This document shows, one piece after another, positions 11,901-24,833 of a DNA stretch of 64,000 bases (positions are counted from its first letter, which is position 1; each line of letters starts with the position of its first letter). This DNA comes from Polydactylus sextarius (lineage: Eukaryota > Chordata > Actinopteri > Polynemidae). The DNA is taken from positions 12,063,813 to 12,127,812 of the forward strand of contig CM028909.1 of NCBI GenBank assembly GCA_016801845.1, read 5' to 3'. The translations under genes were made by a program, and so were the position numbers. The notes beneath the pieces were generated by a model. That model worked only from the letters and a program-made list of their open reading frames with translations, was not told where the DNA came from and ran no database searches.

Positions 11901-13486
11901 CTGTTGGATGGAAACATGGGGATTTTTTTTTTTTAAATTTGAACTACCACTTTAGACATAATGTAATTTACTGCCCTCTACAGGTGATTACATGTGGTCC
12001 ACTTACCAGTGTGTGCCTCTTCATGTGCTCCCTTCTGGTGAACTTCTTACCACAGATTTCACAGGGGTAGGGCCTCTCACCAGTGTGAGAGCGCATGTGC
12101 CTCTTTAGGATGCACTGGTGCATAGCAGAGAAACTGCAGTACGGGCACTTGAACTTTTTACGGATCACTGTGAAGTCATTCACTGTAGGGACACAAAAAG
12201 GGACGGAGGGAGGAGAGAAAGGATGAGAGGAAAAAAAAAGATTAGTGTTGAATGAACCTTGTTTAAATAAACCAAGACGTCACTTTTCAGTTATTACATT
12301 TAATTAGCAGCATGGTCTAGAAATGTACTATCAATTCCCATGGCCACCCCTAATCCCAGTCAAAGCTACAGTTGCCCTGGCAACAGCTCTTCCTCCATAC
12401 TAAAGCAATAAAGGCAAAGAGATACTATAAACACACGACAAAACAGTCAGACTGCCTTAGTTGGTCTAAAAAGTCTCTGCTACAGCCAAACACACACACA
12501 CACACGCAGAAAGACAAACACCGACAATGGCAAGAGGGCTGGAGGTTGGGAAATAAAATCACGCACACAAAGGGAGGCTTCAGCATAATAATAATAATAA
12601 AAACAACTAATGTTAATACTATGTCCCAGTCTTGTGTAGAGGTCTGGAAAGCCAATTATCTCAAGGTTTAGACTTAAATGGTCATTAAGCCAGGTGAAGG
12701 GCATCCAACTAAACAGATTGTGTTTGTGCTTGTGTGTGGTGTGTGTGTGTGTGTGTGTGTGCGTGCATGCGTGCGTGTGTGTGTGTGTAGCCAATGAAAC
12801 TTTACAGTCAAGGCATACAGCAGGTAGCCATGAAAGATCAGGAGTGGATCAGTTCAGGATTTGTGCGTACACAAAAGCACAACACACACTACGCATCTAC
12901 TGTACATACAGTTGGGAGTCAAACACAGTTGAGGGATAGGCTGAGCTATAAGTAATACAGCATAATTACCTCCATCTGCAAAACGACTTCTGTTCTGATT
13001 TAACACATCAATAAAAAAAAAAAAAAACACACACACACAACATGCACATAGACATGAACTCAAAGTATTACGTTAGATAAGAGCATTTGGATTCAAAATG
13101 CAAACACGAGGAAAGAATTCTTGTAAGCGATTATATGAATATGTGCATGACACAGACAAGCACATAAAAAAATAGAAAAATAACAGAGTTCACACAGTTT
13201 GCGTAACAGTTTAATTACAGCATAAAATCTACAAGCAGAATGTCATTCTGTTTTATAAAAGTACATATTCAGTTTATCTTTCAGTTTTCATAAACCACTC
13301 GTACTCCAATCAAAAAAAAAAAAAAAAAAAACTACTCACAACATCCGGACAGTATTTGCCACTGATTGTGTAGAATTCCGGATTAGTTCCTGACTTCGTC
13401 TGCCAGTCTGTTTCAGTTGCTAGCTGGGACAGTGTGTGCTACCTGAGAAATGGGATTCTGTATTAAAAAGGATTTGGCATTTGGAA

Positions 13487-13554
<68 letters not shown>

Positions 13555-16500
13555 CACGCACAACGGCAAGGTAGAATCCCAATAGACACCACTTTTTCTG
13601 CTCACATGCAGAAATGATTACAGTTCTGTGTTGTGCTGGATGTTTTCCTTTCAGGTAGTATTGACAATATAGTGTGTCCACTATAAATGCTGAACACTGG
13701 GCTATTTGAAGACAGCATCTTGTTGCAGGGTAAAGGCTTGTTCTAAACTCAAAGGATTCACAATTTTGGCAGAAATTTGTCAGTTTGCTCTACTTTTTTT
13801 TTTTTTCCTCCACCACCTCCTTTATTCCTCCTCAGCATTTTCCCTCTTGTCTCCCTTGATCCCTCCCAATTTCCTATCTCGTACTTAAAACTGTACGATT
13901 ATCTGTCTGCAGCAGCGACATGACTGAGCTCATCTGGTTTAAAGGGCATCTGCCCCCTGGTCCCCACTTCCTCCTCAGATGAGGGGTCAGGGGTTAAGAA
14001 GGGTTGGAGCCATGAAGGACCAATTACTGTCCAACTCCAGCCACTAGAAGACTTACAGATCTGGGACAGAGGAGATGGACAGAGAGAAAATGACACCACC
14101 CAACCCCCCATCTGAGCTGCTATTGGTCTATTGTTTTAGCTGGCTTTGTCTCGTTTGGCACATCCCCTCCATCTGCACTGATCTGACAGCACTCACTGAA
14201 GGTAATTGTGTCAGACTGACGACTGAGGACATGCTTCTGTGTGTCCGGTGGAGATGCATCTGTGGTAGGATTACTTTGTTTTTCCTTTGTCTTTGATTTA
14301 CAGTGACCACAAATACTTTTATATATTCCATCAACTTCTTTTATGCCAATTTGAAATATTTATTGAGGTGCACTCACACTGACAACAGACATAATCTGAT
14401 TTGGGTTTTTATTCGGCTCTAGCTGCTGCAGTGCCACAAAGTTCCTGCAGGTGGTGTGGTTGTGTGGGCTGTGAGCCTCACTAAAGCCTTGCAGATATGA
14501 GCCGGAGTCTGAGTGTCTTTGTGCGCGTAATGCAGGGGTGGACACAAAGATAAAGATCTCCCTGCCTAAAAAAGGAGAGAAGAGTTTAGTCAGACTGGTG
14601 ACTGGCGACAGAGAGCCAGACAAGTGGTTTAGGTTGGGGAGGCGGAAACACGCCCCCCCCCTCCCCCGTCTCTCCACCCCAGCACCACAGCAGAAAGTCA
14701 TTCACCTGTTTATGGATCCAGTCAGTGCTCGACCAAACTATTCACAAACCCTAAAAATACCACATAAAAACTTCAGCCAAGAGGTTTGTTTGAAAGTTTT
14801 TGCACAACTGTGCACTCCTGACACATAGGTTGTCAATTTGTGTGAAATTCTTTCTTTCTAAAAAAAAAAAACTAACTAAAATTATGACATGAAATGAAAG
14901 TAAAATTAAAGTTGTAAAAAAAAAAAAAAATGAATGTAGTCATGTCGACAAACTTTTCATTTCAAAGATTTAAAAGGAATCTTGCAATGACACTGCAGAT
15001 TGTTTTTTTGGCATGAAAGTACAACACAATAAAGGATAATTGACGGGTATGATTGTGCGTACATAAGCCTGCAGCCTTAAGATCCAGTCAAGTTTTCCCA
15101 CACTGATACAGCGTTTATGATTGTCAACTTTCATCTCTTGAGAAAGTCGCCATAGTCGATATATAACCTGAGACACCCCGGGACATTTCCATCCCAGTGC
15201 TGCCTCCCAGGATAGCTCCTGGCATTGACCCCACATGGCAGCACACTTTAACATGTGTTGCCAGGTTTTTTTGGGTGCTAAAAGCCTTGGCACAGGCAGG
15301 GCAGGTGTGCCCTCTCTCTTTGGAGTGTACGGATGACAGGTGCCTGTGCAGGTCTGTGCGGTCTCTGAAGTGTTTCAGACAGTACACGCACTGCATTAAC
15401 TTTTTTTTGAAGTGGATGGTCTTCTCGTGTCGGTCCGCGTTGGATTTGAGAGTGAAGCTGGCCGGGCACTGTGAGCAAAAGTAACGTGCCGGCACTGGCT
15501 CGGCCACTGCAGGGCGGTATAGAGACTGGTGGAAGTGAAGAGGAGGCTGGGATTGTCGCGGCTGGATTGGTTGGTGGTGGTGGTGTTGCAGACCCTGCAC
15601 ATTTGGCCAGTCCAGGGACAAAGCCATCAGAGACAGGGTGTGGCGGTATTCGTGTTCCCTGAGATGATCCAGGCTGCTGAACAGCCGTTTGCACAGAGAG
15701 CAGGCGAACCCCTGTGAGGGCCAAGCACCGGGCTCTGGCAGGACTCTTTCCCCTGATCCAACCTCTTCGCCCAGCACTATCAGCCCTTTAGTTCCTCTGC
15801 CAGCCACGGACACTGACGCAGGCACGGTCAAGCCACCAGCGCAGCTCCCATTGCCCATCTGATCCCTCTCGACAGGAGACTGGTCACCTTCCAAGGCTGA
15901 GATGGCAAAAAGAAGTATAAGAATACAATTGAGATGAAGACAGAAAAAAACTTTGTATTCATTTATCTGGAGATGACATGATAAGCTCTTAAAACCCAAA
16001 TCATACCTGTGCTATTTTCCTTCAGGTCTTCTTCGTCTCTTATGCTCTCCTGTGAACACAAAACATTTTGTTATGTCACACACACATGAATTTACACAGG
16101 CTGTATGGAATGTTCTCTGGGCATGCAGGAGGCAGGCAGGTGAGACAAGCTGTGAAAAACTTCCACACGTGAAAAAACAGAGAAACAAAGGCCCGAAAAC
16201 AGAAAAACAGAACAGGCAAAAGAAAAAAAGAAAAGGGCAATGACAATTCAGGAAGATTTAAGGACTCATAAATTGTTAGAGATTAGCACACAAACACAGA
16301 AAAAAGTCTTGTGAAGTAAATAACTGACAGTTGCTGGATGCTCGAGCTGTCCTGTGAGACAGAATGAGCACTTAGGTTGATCTACAGTATTAATAATATT
16401 ATCTCTCTGTTACTCAAATACTCAAGCCCCTCTCGGGTGTTAACAACATGCACCAAAACCCTCGCCCTCTCTTTCTTCTCTCTTTTTTTTTTTACATCCT

Positions 16501-16819
16501 ATCTGAACTGTATCCTTTCTTCATCTACTCCATGCTCCTGCCATTCTTTCGCCCCCACCCATTTCCTTGTACCCTAGACTCTTCCTCCTCCTCCTCCTCC
16601 TCCTCCTCCTCTAAAAGAACAGAACACCGTGCACTGGGCAAACAGATGGCTTGTCCATAGAGATAGGGAGGCTTGTTGGGAGGCAAGTCCACTGAAATCA
16701 AATGCTGCTCCTAAATGCTCACACCCGCACACACACATACACACGCACACACATCAACAGACTGGCACAAAACTCACATCCACACATGCTCATACTGCCA
16801 TACTCATACACACAATCTT

Positions 16820-16873
<54 letters not shown>

Positions 16874-19800
16874 TCACACACCAAGCAGAACAAACAATTT
16901 CCTGGGCTGCGAGAGCAAACCTCTCATTGTCTACTAGTATTGATTCTACTCAGTCTCATCTCACTACCTTACCCGTTATCTGCCATCTCTAAACATACGC
17001 TGACATTGTGACTGAATGTGTCATCTCTAATCTGACCACTATAAACTACATTACCTCCTAATGCTGAGCAAAGACTCCCGGGGCTTTAAGGTGAACCTTC
17101 GGTCTAGCTATATTAAAAAAGATTATATGAAAAAAGTAGGACAAGAGTGAGGAATCAGACGAATCTGAAAGGAAGAGAATGCAAAGAAATCGTGAGGGAA
17201 AAGAAAGACAAAACAAAAGAAAACAACAGTGCTTCTTCTGCAGTGTAGCAGGAAATATGCCAGATTCCACACACAGAAATTGATACAGAGTGAGGTTGAG
17301 AGATGATGTGTTTTTGTGTTTAAAAAAAAAAAAAAAAAGAAAAAAGCAGTGTTAAAAAAAAATAACACCATTAACCCCTCCACCCACCACCATGTCACTG
17401 GTCACTTTACTCTCCATCACCTCTCAACCCCCCTCAGTGTGTTTGCAGAAGCAGGGTGACCCCTGGATGCTGCCCCCTGGATCCTGATCTCCACTCACTT
17501 TTTTTATTTATTTTTTTTTATTTTTTTTTTTTATTTTACACGAATCAAACTTTTCTCTGACTATAGGAGCAGTACCCAGTGAGCAGCCTCCACCCTGGAG
17601 TTGAGCCAGGCTCTGTGTGTGCTTACCTCAGGCAAGGTGGAGGGGTGTGGGCCCTCAGGAGCCTCTTCCACTTCCATGTCCATGCGTTCTGAGCACAGTG
17701 GGGACGCCCCAGCCTGCAGACCAGGGGTCTCCAGGGGCCGGGGCTCGGAGGGGAGCAGTGGCGTGGGTGTAGTGGGCGGGCAGTATGTTGATGTTGTTGA
17801 TGATGATGATGACGACGATGGCGGTAGTGGCGGTGACGGAAGATGAGAAGGAAGAAGAGGAAGAAGAGTAGGAGGAGGAGGAGGAAGAGGAGGAGGAGGA
17901 GGAGGAGAGGAGCCAGCCCCCTGTTTGTTATGAATAGTGGCCCCCGTGGCCCCTGGCCGGAGCGTGCTGCAGTAGTTGTTGGAGCTGAGCCCTGAGGAGC
18001 ACAGGAAACGAGTCTCACCCACCCACTCACGTACAACTGCAACTCTGCTAGCAGCTGGCCACCAGAACACAACGGGAGAGAGTGGGCAGGGGGGCACAGA
18101 GAGGCTGCCAGTGCTACACTATCAAACACTATGGAGAGGGGGAGGAAGAAAAACTCTGAAGTTTCACTTTCCACCAGCCGAGGGGAAAGGGTTAGGGCTT
18201 CTCTTCACTCTTTCTCTCTCTTTTTTCTTGCGCTCCTCTGCTCTCCTTCTCCTTCCACCCACATGCGTGCACAGAGGATGGCAGCGATGTGTGTGTTTTT
18301 CGTGAGAGTGTGCATGTGCAGTGTGAGCAAGTAAAATGCATATAAGGAGAGGGCTTGAGGATCCTCTGTAGCGTGGAGGGAGATTGTCTTGGAGAGGAGC
18401 CATCTTGCAGCTCAAGTGAAGACTTTTTGTACACGCAGGGTAAAGGACAACTATATCGACCATGTAAGATGTTTACCAACACTGAGTTCGGCTATGTTGG
18501 ATAAAGAAAATTCTCACTGAGCTTTTAGCTCTCTATAACTATTCACACATAAGTTTTTTCTGCTGCATTAATATAACCATTAGCTGGTACTGAGAGTGCA
18601 TCTCTTTTTCTCGTAGTGCATATTAATCAACGTATAATGTAGTGCAGGTTATTCAAGTCTTTGTGTGTGTGTGTGTGTGTGTGTACCAGTATGTGTGAGT
18701 GTGGGCAGCGTTTTGGGGAATGTCTCCAGAGTTATGCAGTGGGTTAGCCATTCATTGCCCTCCTCTGCACAACGGACAGAATCACACAACCATGAGGCTC
18801 GACTGTGGACGGATTCCTGGAATGTTAAACTACCGCGCCCGACACTCCCCATTCTCACTAACTGAGAACACACACACACACACAACACAAATGCTTCACT
18901 CCCCATCTCTTCTTCTCCAAACCCCCCCGCCGACAGTAACAGGAGGAACAACATTAACAGGAAAAGAAGAAGTGAAGAGTAAAACGGGTTGAGCCACACA
19001 GGTGAGGGGGAGCAGCTCATTAACAAATGGCATCCTGGCAGCAGCGAGCACTTCTCAGGAACAGACTATCATGGAATATTTATGTTGATTGGGTTGAACA
19101 GTTTTTGGTTGAGGCCTCTTGAAGAATTCAAACATACGACTGTAATTTCTGCAATCTTGTCTCACTGAGTTTAATATTGCTGCTCTGTCTGGCAAGCTGT
19201 AAAGAATACAAATAACAACATGCTGACTCACTGTGCAGCGACAAGAGGAAAGGACATAGAAAGAAGAAAAATAAAATACTGTAATCTAGATTAAGTGAAT
19301 CAGTTGAACACTGTTGAATGATGAACCTCTCTTCCATTCTGCTCCCACAATGGGGTCAAGAACTTTTATGTCTGTTTAGGCTTAAGGGAACCAATTATTG
19401 TAACGTGACTGACTGATTGCCAATACCTAATCAACTAAAACTTGGTAAGTCTGGTGAGGAATAAATATGAATAAGCAGATGGGATAGTGGTTGCTTTATG
19501 ACTCCACGGAAGAAAGGTTTAACGATGCGCTGTTAGCAATACACTTTGTAAAATATAGTGAAATAAGGCACCGAATGTGGCTTGTACATTTAAGATATGT
19601 TGGGAAAAGTGCTAGCAAATCAAAACTCTACCAGACTAAAGTTATTTTCATCTTTATCGACATCTGTTATCACATTGACACATTGACTGGTTTTACTTTT
19701 TACTTACTTTTGCGGTTAAAAAAAAGAGAGGTAGAGGGAATGGTATGGTTAATGTCTTACCCCAAAGTTTTGTTACAATCATTAATAAAAAATCATAAAA

Positions 19801-22800
19801 ATCTCTGTAGAGTAAATATGGAGCGAAGGAGAGCTACTGAACAGGTTGAGTCAATTATCAAAAGTATATGTGAAGTGATGAAAGCAGACAGTGGAAAAGA
19901 AAAGTTCAATAATGTCAGCATGATCTCGATAGTTAATTGGATGTTCTTTACAGCCGGTGCGCGGTGGCACTGTGGACATGTGCGCAGGAATGGTCCGGCA
20001 CAATCCATTGTCTGGCATTAAATGTCTGACGCACAGAGAGGTAGCAGGGCCAAATCCAAATGATCTTAATTGGATTCAGGAGGCTGATTGACATACAGAC
20101 TGGTTTGGCTGTATTTTGGTATTCCACATGCTACCAGGATATAGTGTGTGATAGTCTGTGACCCATGCAAAAGATAGCAAAGGAAGGAGAACTGAACTTG
20201 TACTACTAAATATGAAGAGAGAGAGAGTGAGAGAGGTAAATTGCAGGACACTGATTCTCTGGCTGGTGTAATTTTGAACGTATGGTGGAGGAAAAATATG
20301 AAATCTTATTTTTCAGTTAATTATACAGTAAAGAGAGAATAAGAGGAAGAGGGAAGGAGAGACGGGAGAAACTCTATGTCAAGGCCTTTTGCTGCTACTC
20401 AGTGGTCTCTCTTGAATTGGGCCAGGTGACCTTGCTCTACCTCCTCTCTGCCTTGATCAATACTTTCCCAGGATTCCAAACCAACATACTTTGATGCTCT
20501 ACAGCTGAAGTAAAAAAAAAAAAAAAAAGAAGGGGGAAAGAGAAAAGGAGTGAGGCAAATAATATGGAGGAACTGCAGCAGCCGGGCCAGAAGGGGAGGG
20601 AGGGAGAGTGTGAGGGATGGGTGTTAAGGAGGGGTGAAGGAGAAATAGATGGAGGAAAGGAGAGAGAGAGGGAGGGAGGGAGGGATGATGTGAGGGGGAG
20701 TACAGGAGAGAAAAAAAAAGGACAGGAAGGATGTTAAGCAGGGGTGAAGGAGAAGCAGGGAGGAGAACAGGAGGAGGGGAAAGTGGACTGAATGGAGGGA
20801 GGGAGGCAGGGAGCAGCGATCTGTCAAACCAGGCAGACTTATCCTCCGCCCAGTAATCTGAGGTACACTGTTTGTTTATTTTCTGTCCTCATTTAGACAC
20901 AGGGACAGACCCGGGGAGGGGAGAGGAGGTTGTTGGCCATCTCGACAAGCCCATTTCCCCAACCCCTATTGTGCTGGGAATTTAAAATAAGGTTTGGCTA
21001 ACCAAAAACCTCCCCAAGGTTTCTTTGGTGGCAACTGAAATACAGCTATAAGACTCATTCATTTTTTTTTCTTACATGCAGGGAGCAAATGATTAACATT
21101 CTCTAAAATCTCCAAAAAATCTCCTATTCATATAGTCAAGGCTGAGTGTTATCTGTAGTGTGAATGTGTATCAAAAAGCCTCTTCTCTTCTCTGAAGCTT
21201 GTGAGGCTGCCTATCCGCGCTGTGACAGCATCTGATTCTCCTCTTTAAGCCAACAGAAACATCTCAATCCCACACACTTAACACTTACACAAAAGGGGTG
21301 ATGTGATGTGCGCGTGCGAGCGAGTGCACGTATGTGTGATTGCGATCGTGTGTTTCGGTCTATTCAGTCTTGCCTCTGTCTTTTATTTCATAGGTGAGTG
21401 GGGCTCAACTCAAAAGGCATGACTAGGCTTGGAGTTGTACCCTTCCTCTGCTTTTCTTCTGCTCACAAAGACAGGCAGAACTCGGGACAAAAGATCCAAT
21501 TACTAGCCAGTAAAAGCAAGGAAACACAAACACATGAGTTACACACACACACACACACACACATCCAAATGTGCCCACGCGGACATGGACTCAGGCAAAT
21601 ATAAGCTCACGTACACATACACAGATACACACATGTACTGTAGATACACTGACAGTTTAACACCCTCACTGAGGGCAAAAAACTGACTAAACAAAGAGAA
21701 AACTCCCTGTTAAAGTGGACAAAGGAAGCACAGATAAGTATCAGTATCATATATATATTATTATTATCATAGTATATTATTTATAAGATTAGAAAATTAT
21801 TTATTCTACAGACATTGTTGGAATTGAGTGTGATATTTAAGCTGCTAGAATTTTTTTTCTGTTTTTCATTACAGACGTGCTGTGAAAGGTTGAAGATGCT
21901 TGCAGAAGGCTTAACACACACAAATAAAACAGTTCAAATATTGGTTTCACATGATCACAAAAAAGTTTTCTGGTTTGATGTTTTGGTGTTATTTTAAGAA
22001 AACGTGTTTTAAAGGCTTTTTTTTTTTTTTTTTTAAACAGCAAGCAGAGGTTTGTTCCGTATTTGTACAGAGCAAAGCTCTTCATCACATTTGGTGCTGA
22101 AATTCAGCAAGCGCCTAATATCTGAACAGTTGCTGCAGTTCTGTTGTGTTATTTTGCTGCTGTGAAGCAGCCGTAGGCCCACAGACACGCACAAAGAAAC
22201 TGTCACATAAAACCAAACAAATTTTCTCACGACAGTGAGCGCGATCCCAGCACAATGTTCTCTCACTGAGTCACCGCTGACTATTCATCACTGGCATTGC
22301 CACACAAACGCATTACACACTCAAGTGGCACCACACACGCGCGCAAACACACACACACACGCACAGGCGTGCATGCACACACACACACACACACTGATTT
22401 AGAGTTATCCAAACACAGCGGCTGATCAAGGAAAATACTCCACAGCAGAGGATACTCATGTCAAACTCGGTCAAGTCTGTGTGTTTTAAGTCTCACAGGT
22501 GACCGTGTCAGCACACACTCAAACATTCACAGGTATGTTTTCCATATACTTAAGCTATGAGTTATGATGAGACGTTTGGCCAGTTGGGTGTTAAGTGTGT
22601 TTAACGATCAGTGTGAGCGCAGTGTTAGTAAATAGTGACTTACACGACAGGGAGTGTCCTCCTTTGGGCAGGTACTCGTAGAGCAAGGGGTTATCATCTC
22701 CCATCATCTCAGCCCGCAGTGACAGCAGGCTGTTCTTACTCATCAGTGCCGCCTTCAGATTGGCTACAGATGAGATGGTTCCGGCCCCGGCTCCTCCGCC

Positions 22801-23632
22801 GGCCTCCTCCGATTCGTTGGAGCCCAAAAAGCCGGGTTCTGCGGTGAGAGCATCTTCCTGTTTGAGGAAGAAGTCGAGGCGTTCGCCACGGCTGTCTGAG
22901 CTGTTTGGTTCGGTCACGTCTGCCCCTGAATAGAGATGAAGTAAGAGAAGATGGGTGAGGCTCTCCTGGCCTTCTATAATAATCACTGACAACAACTAAA
23001 GCAGGGGGAATTCATGTTTGTGACAAGAAACAACAGTGCAAAACATTTAAATGATTGTTTTTTCTTACTTAATTGAAGGAATAACATGCTTCTCTAAAAA
23101 TTAGGCTGCTGTTATATAGTGGTCAAACAACAAAAACCATTGTGTTGCACTTAAAAAAAAAAAGTTGTCAGTCTGTTGACTTGAAGGTTTCACCCAACAG
23201 TGATAACAGCCTGAGTGACAATACAACTTCCCCCCACCACAACCATATTAAACCAATTCTTTCAAACCTCTCAGCCGAGTCATCGTTTACAGCCAGTGTT
23301 TTCAGTAGCGACTACCAACACGTCACCGCTCTGATTCATCTCGCTCTCTCTCTCTTCAACTCCCTAACATACCTCATCATCACCAGTCAACAAAAATACA
23401 GGGAGATCATAAAGAGACAGTGAGAGAAAGAGAGAGATGTGTGTGTGTGTGTGTGTGTGTGCGCGCGCATTATGTCTGCGTGTGTGTTGCGCCGTCAGTG
23501 TCGTTGAAAGCAGAGCGTGTAGAAAAGCTGTCAGCAGTAGACATGTCGCTGGAGGTTCCACTGTAGATCTACAAGACTGTCAGACCACGCTGCCGACGAC
23601 GGCTCCACTCAACACCAACACTGACACATACA

Positions 23633-23690
<58 letters not shown>

Positions 23691-24349
23691 GGAGAGACAC
23701 GCAGGCAAATACAGAAACACAAACACACTTTCATAGCCTCTTAATTGACATTTAACTGATGACAGGTTGCTTTCTCTAACAAAGACTTCAACAAAAATAC
23801 ACACCACACACATCAGTGACTTAGAGACTTTGAAAGAATGGCTTGTCTGTACCTAAACTAACACACACTGAGCACTAATGCAGACTTCTGAGTTGCCTTA
23901 GGTTGGGAGGGGGTGGGGGTTTCGGGGTGCATAATTATTTACGATTGTTCTAGACAGAAACCTTCTGACATTCTAATATATACGTCTGCTGTTCCACAAA
24001 GCCCATGCAGTGACAGCTAAATTCACACTCAACAGGACATGGGGGCATAAACAAAAGTAAAGACAGGTAACAGGGGTGATGCAGTGGGCATGGAGGACAG
24101 GAATGAAGAAACAGAAAGCAAAGGAAAAAGAGAATGTGGAAAAAAAATTAAATGGGAGCAAGAGGACAAAATAGCCCTATTGTCCATTTTAACCACAGTC
24201 AGGTAGTGCTAAGTGTTTCCTGTGCAGCCCAGTACTCGTCTGCTGCAGGGGGAGTCAAGGTGACAGAGACAGTAGTTTGCCTCCACGTCTGGAATACCGA
24301 TGGGTATACAGCCTCTTCACAGCCTACTGGGTCAATGTTGACCACTCTG

Positions 24350-24386
<37 letters not shown>

Positions 24387-24795
24387 CACACATGCTGTCA
24401 GTCATTTTTTATGCTCAGTATAGATAAATGATCACAGATCAGATGGATGGATACGCGCTCTGTATGCACAGACGCACATGTGTGCACGTAGATCTGAAAG
24501 GTGTAGAGATACGCGTGAGATATTGAGGACACTGGGAAGGAGATGGGGTGCGACAGATAAGAGTGACATACATACGAAGTAATCAGGGAGCCATCAAACT
24601 ACTAGCAGACGCAGAGGAAGATATAAAAAGAGGAGAAATGAGGAACGAAGACAGGAGGCACGGACAGGGTAGAAAGAAAGAGAGAGACAGAAAGGAAAAA
24701 AGGCAGGGGAGTGTAAAAGCGGGGGTGTTGAGCTGTGGAGGAAGCACAGATGATACACACAAAATACACATGCATTCATCCACGCACACCCCGCC

Positions 24796-24833
<38 letters not shown>

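Larger units (their letters stand above)
12183..15123 (-). other. zbtb46 intron, 3' part, and 3' flank of the nested zinc-finger unit
   Basis: Noncoding DNA. It contains a GT/GC microsatellite (12731-12789), (AT)31 at 13489-13550 and an X-box-like palindrome at 12371-12384. Two minus-strand AATAAA signals at 14413-14408 and 14364-14359 could end the nested zinc-finger transcript. An open minus-strand frame at 14701-14360 has an acceptor-like site but no recognised domain. Confidence 0.6.
17992..22643 (-). other. zbtb46 intron, 5' part
   Basis: Noncoding DNA between the zbtb46 linker exon and the nested unit. It holds GT repeats (18662-18684), a CA repeat (21540-21562), poly(A)/poly(T) stretches and a GA-rich block (about 20330-20830) with an imperfect duplication of a GTTAAGGAGGGGTGAAGGAG-like element at about 20620 and 20730. 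A 176-residue + strand open frame (19491-20021) has no recognisable domain. If the nested unit has its own promoter it should lie near 18.0-18.4 kb, but no clear core promoter was seen. Confidence 0.5.

Noticed and set aside
11542..11955. 137-residue + strand frame rich in Pro and Ser
   Set aside because: It is antisense to the acidic tail exon of zbtb46, so a shadow of real coding sequence.
13489..13550. (AT)31 as a functional hairpin or CRISPR-like structure
   Set aside because: An ordinary dinucleotide microsatellite. There is no direct repeat/spacer pattern anywhere in the window.
15278..15724. 148-residue second-frame ORF on the minus strand
   Set aside because: It overlaps the four-finger exon in another frame and has no domain.
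18338..18350. TATAAGG as a TATA box for a + strand gene
   Set aside because: No + strand gene follows, and the orientation is wrong for the nested minus-strand unit.
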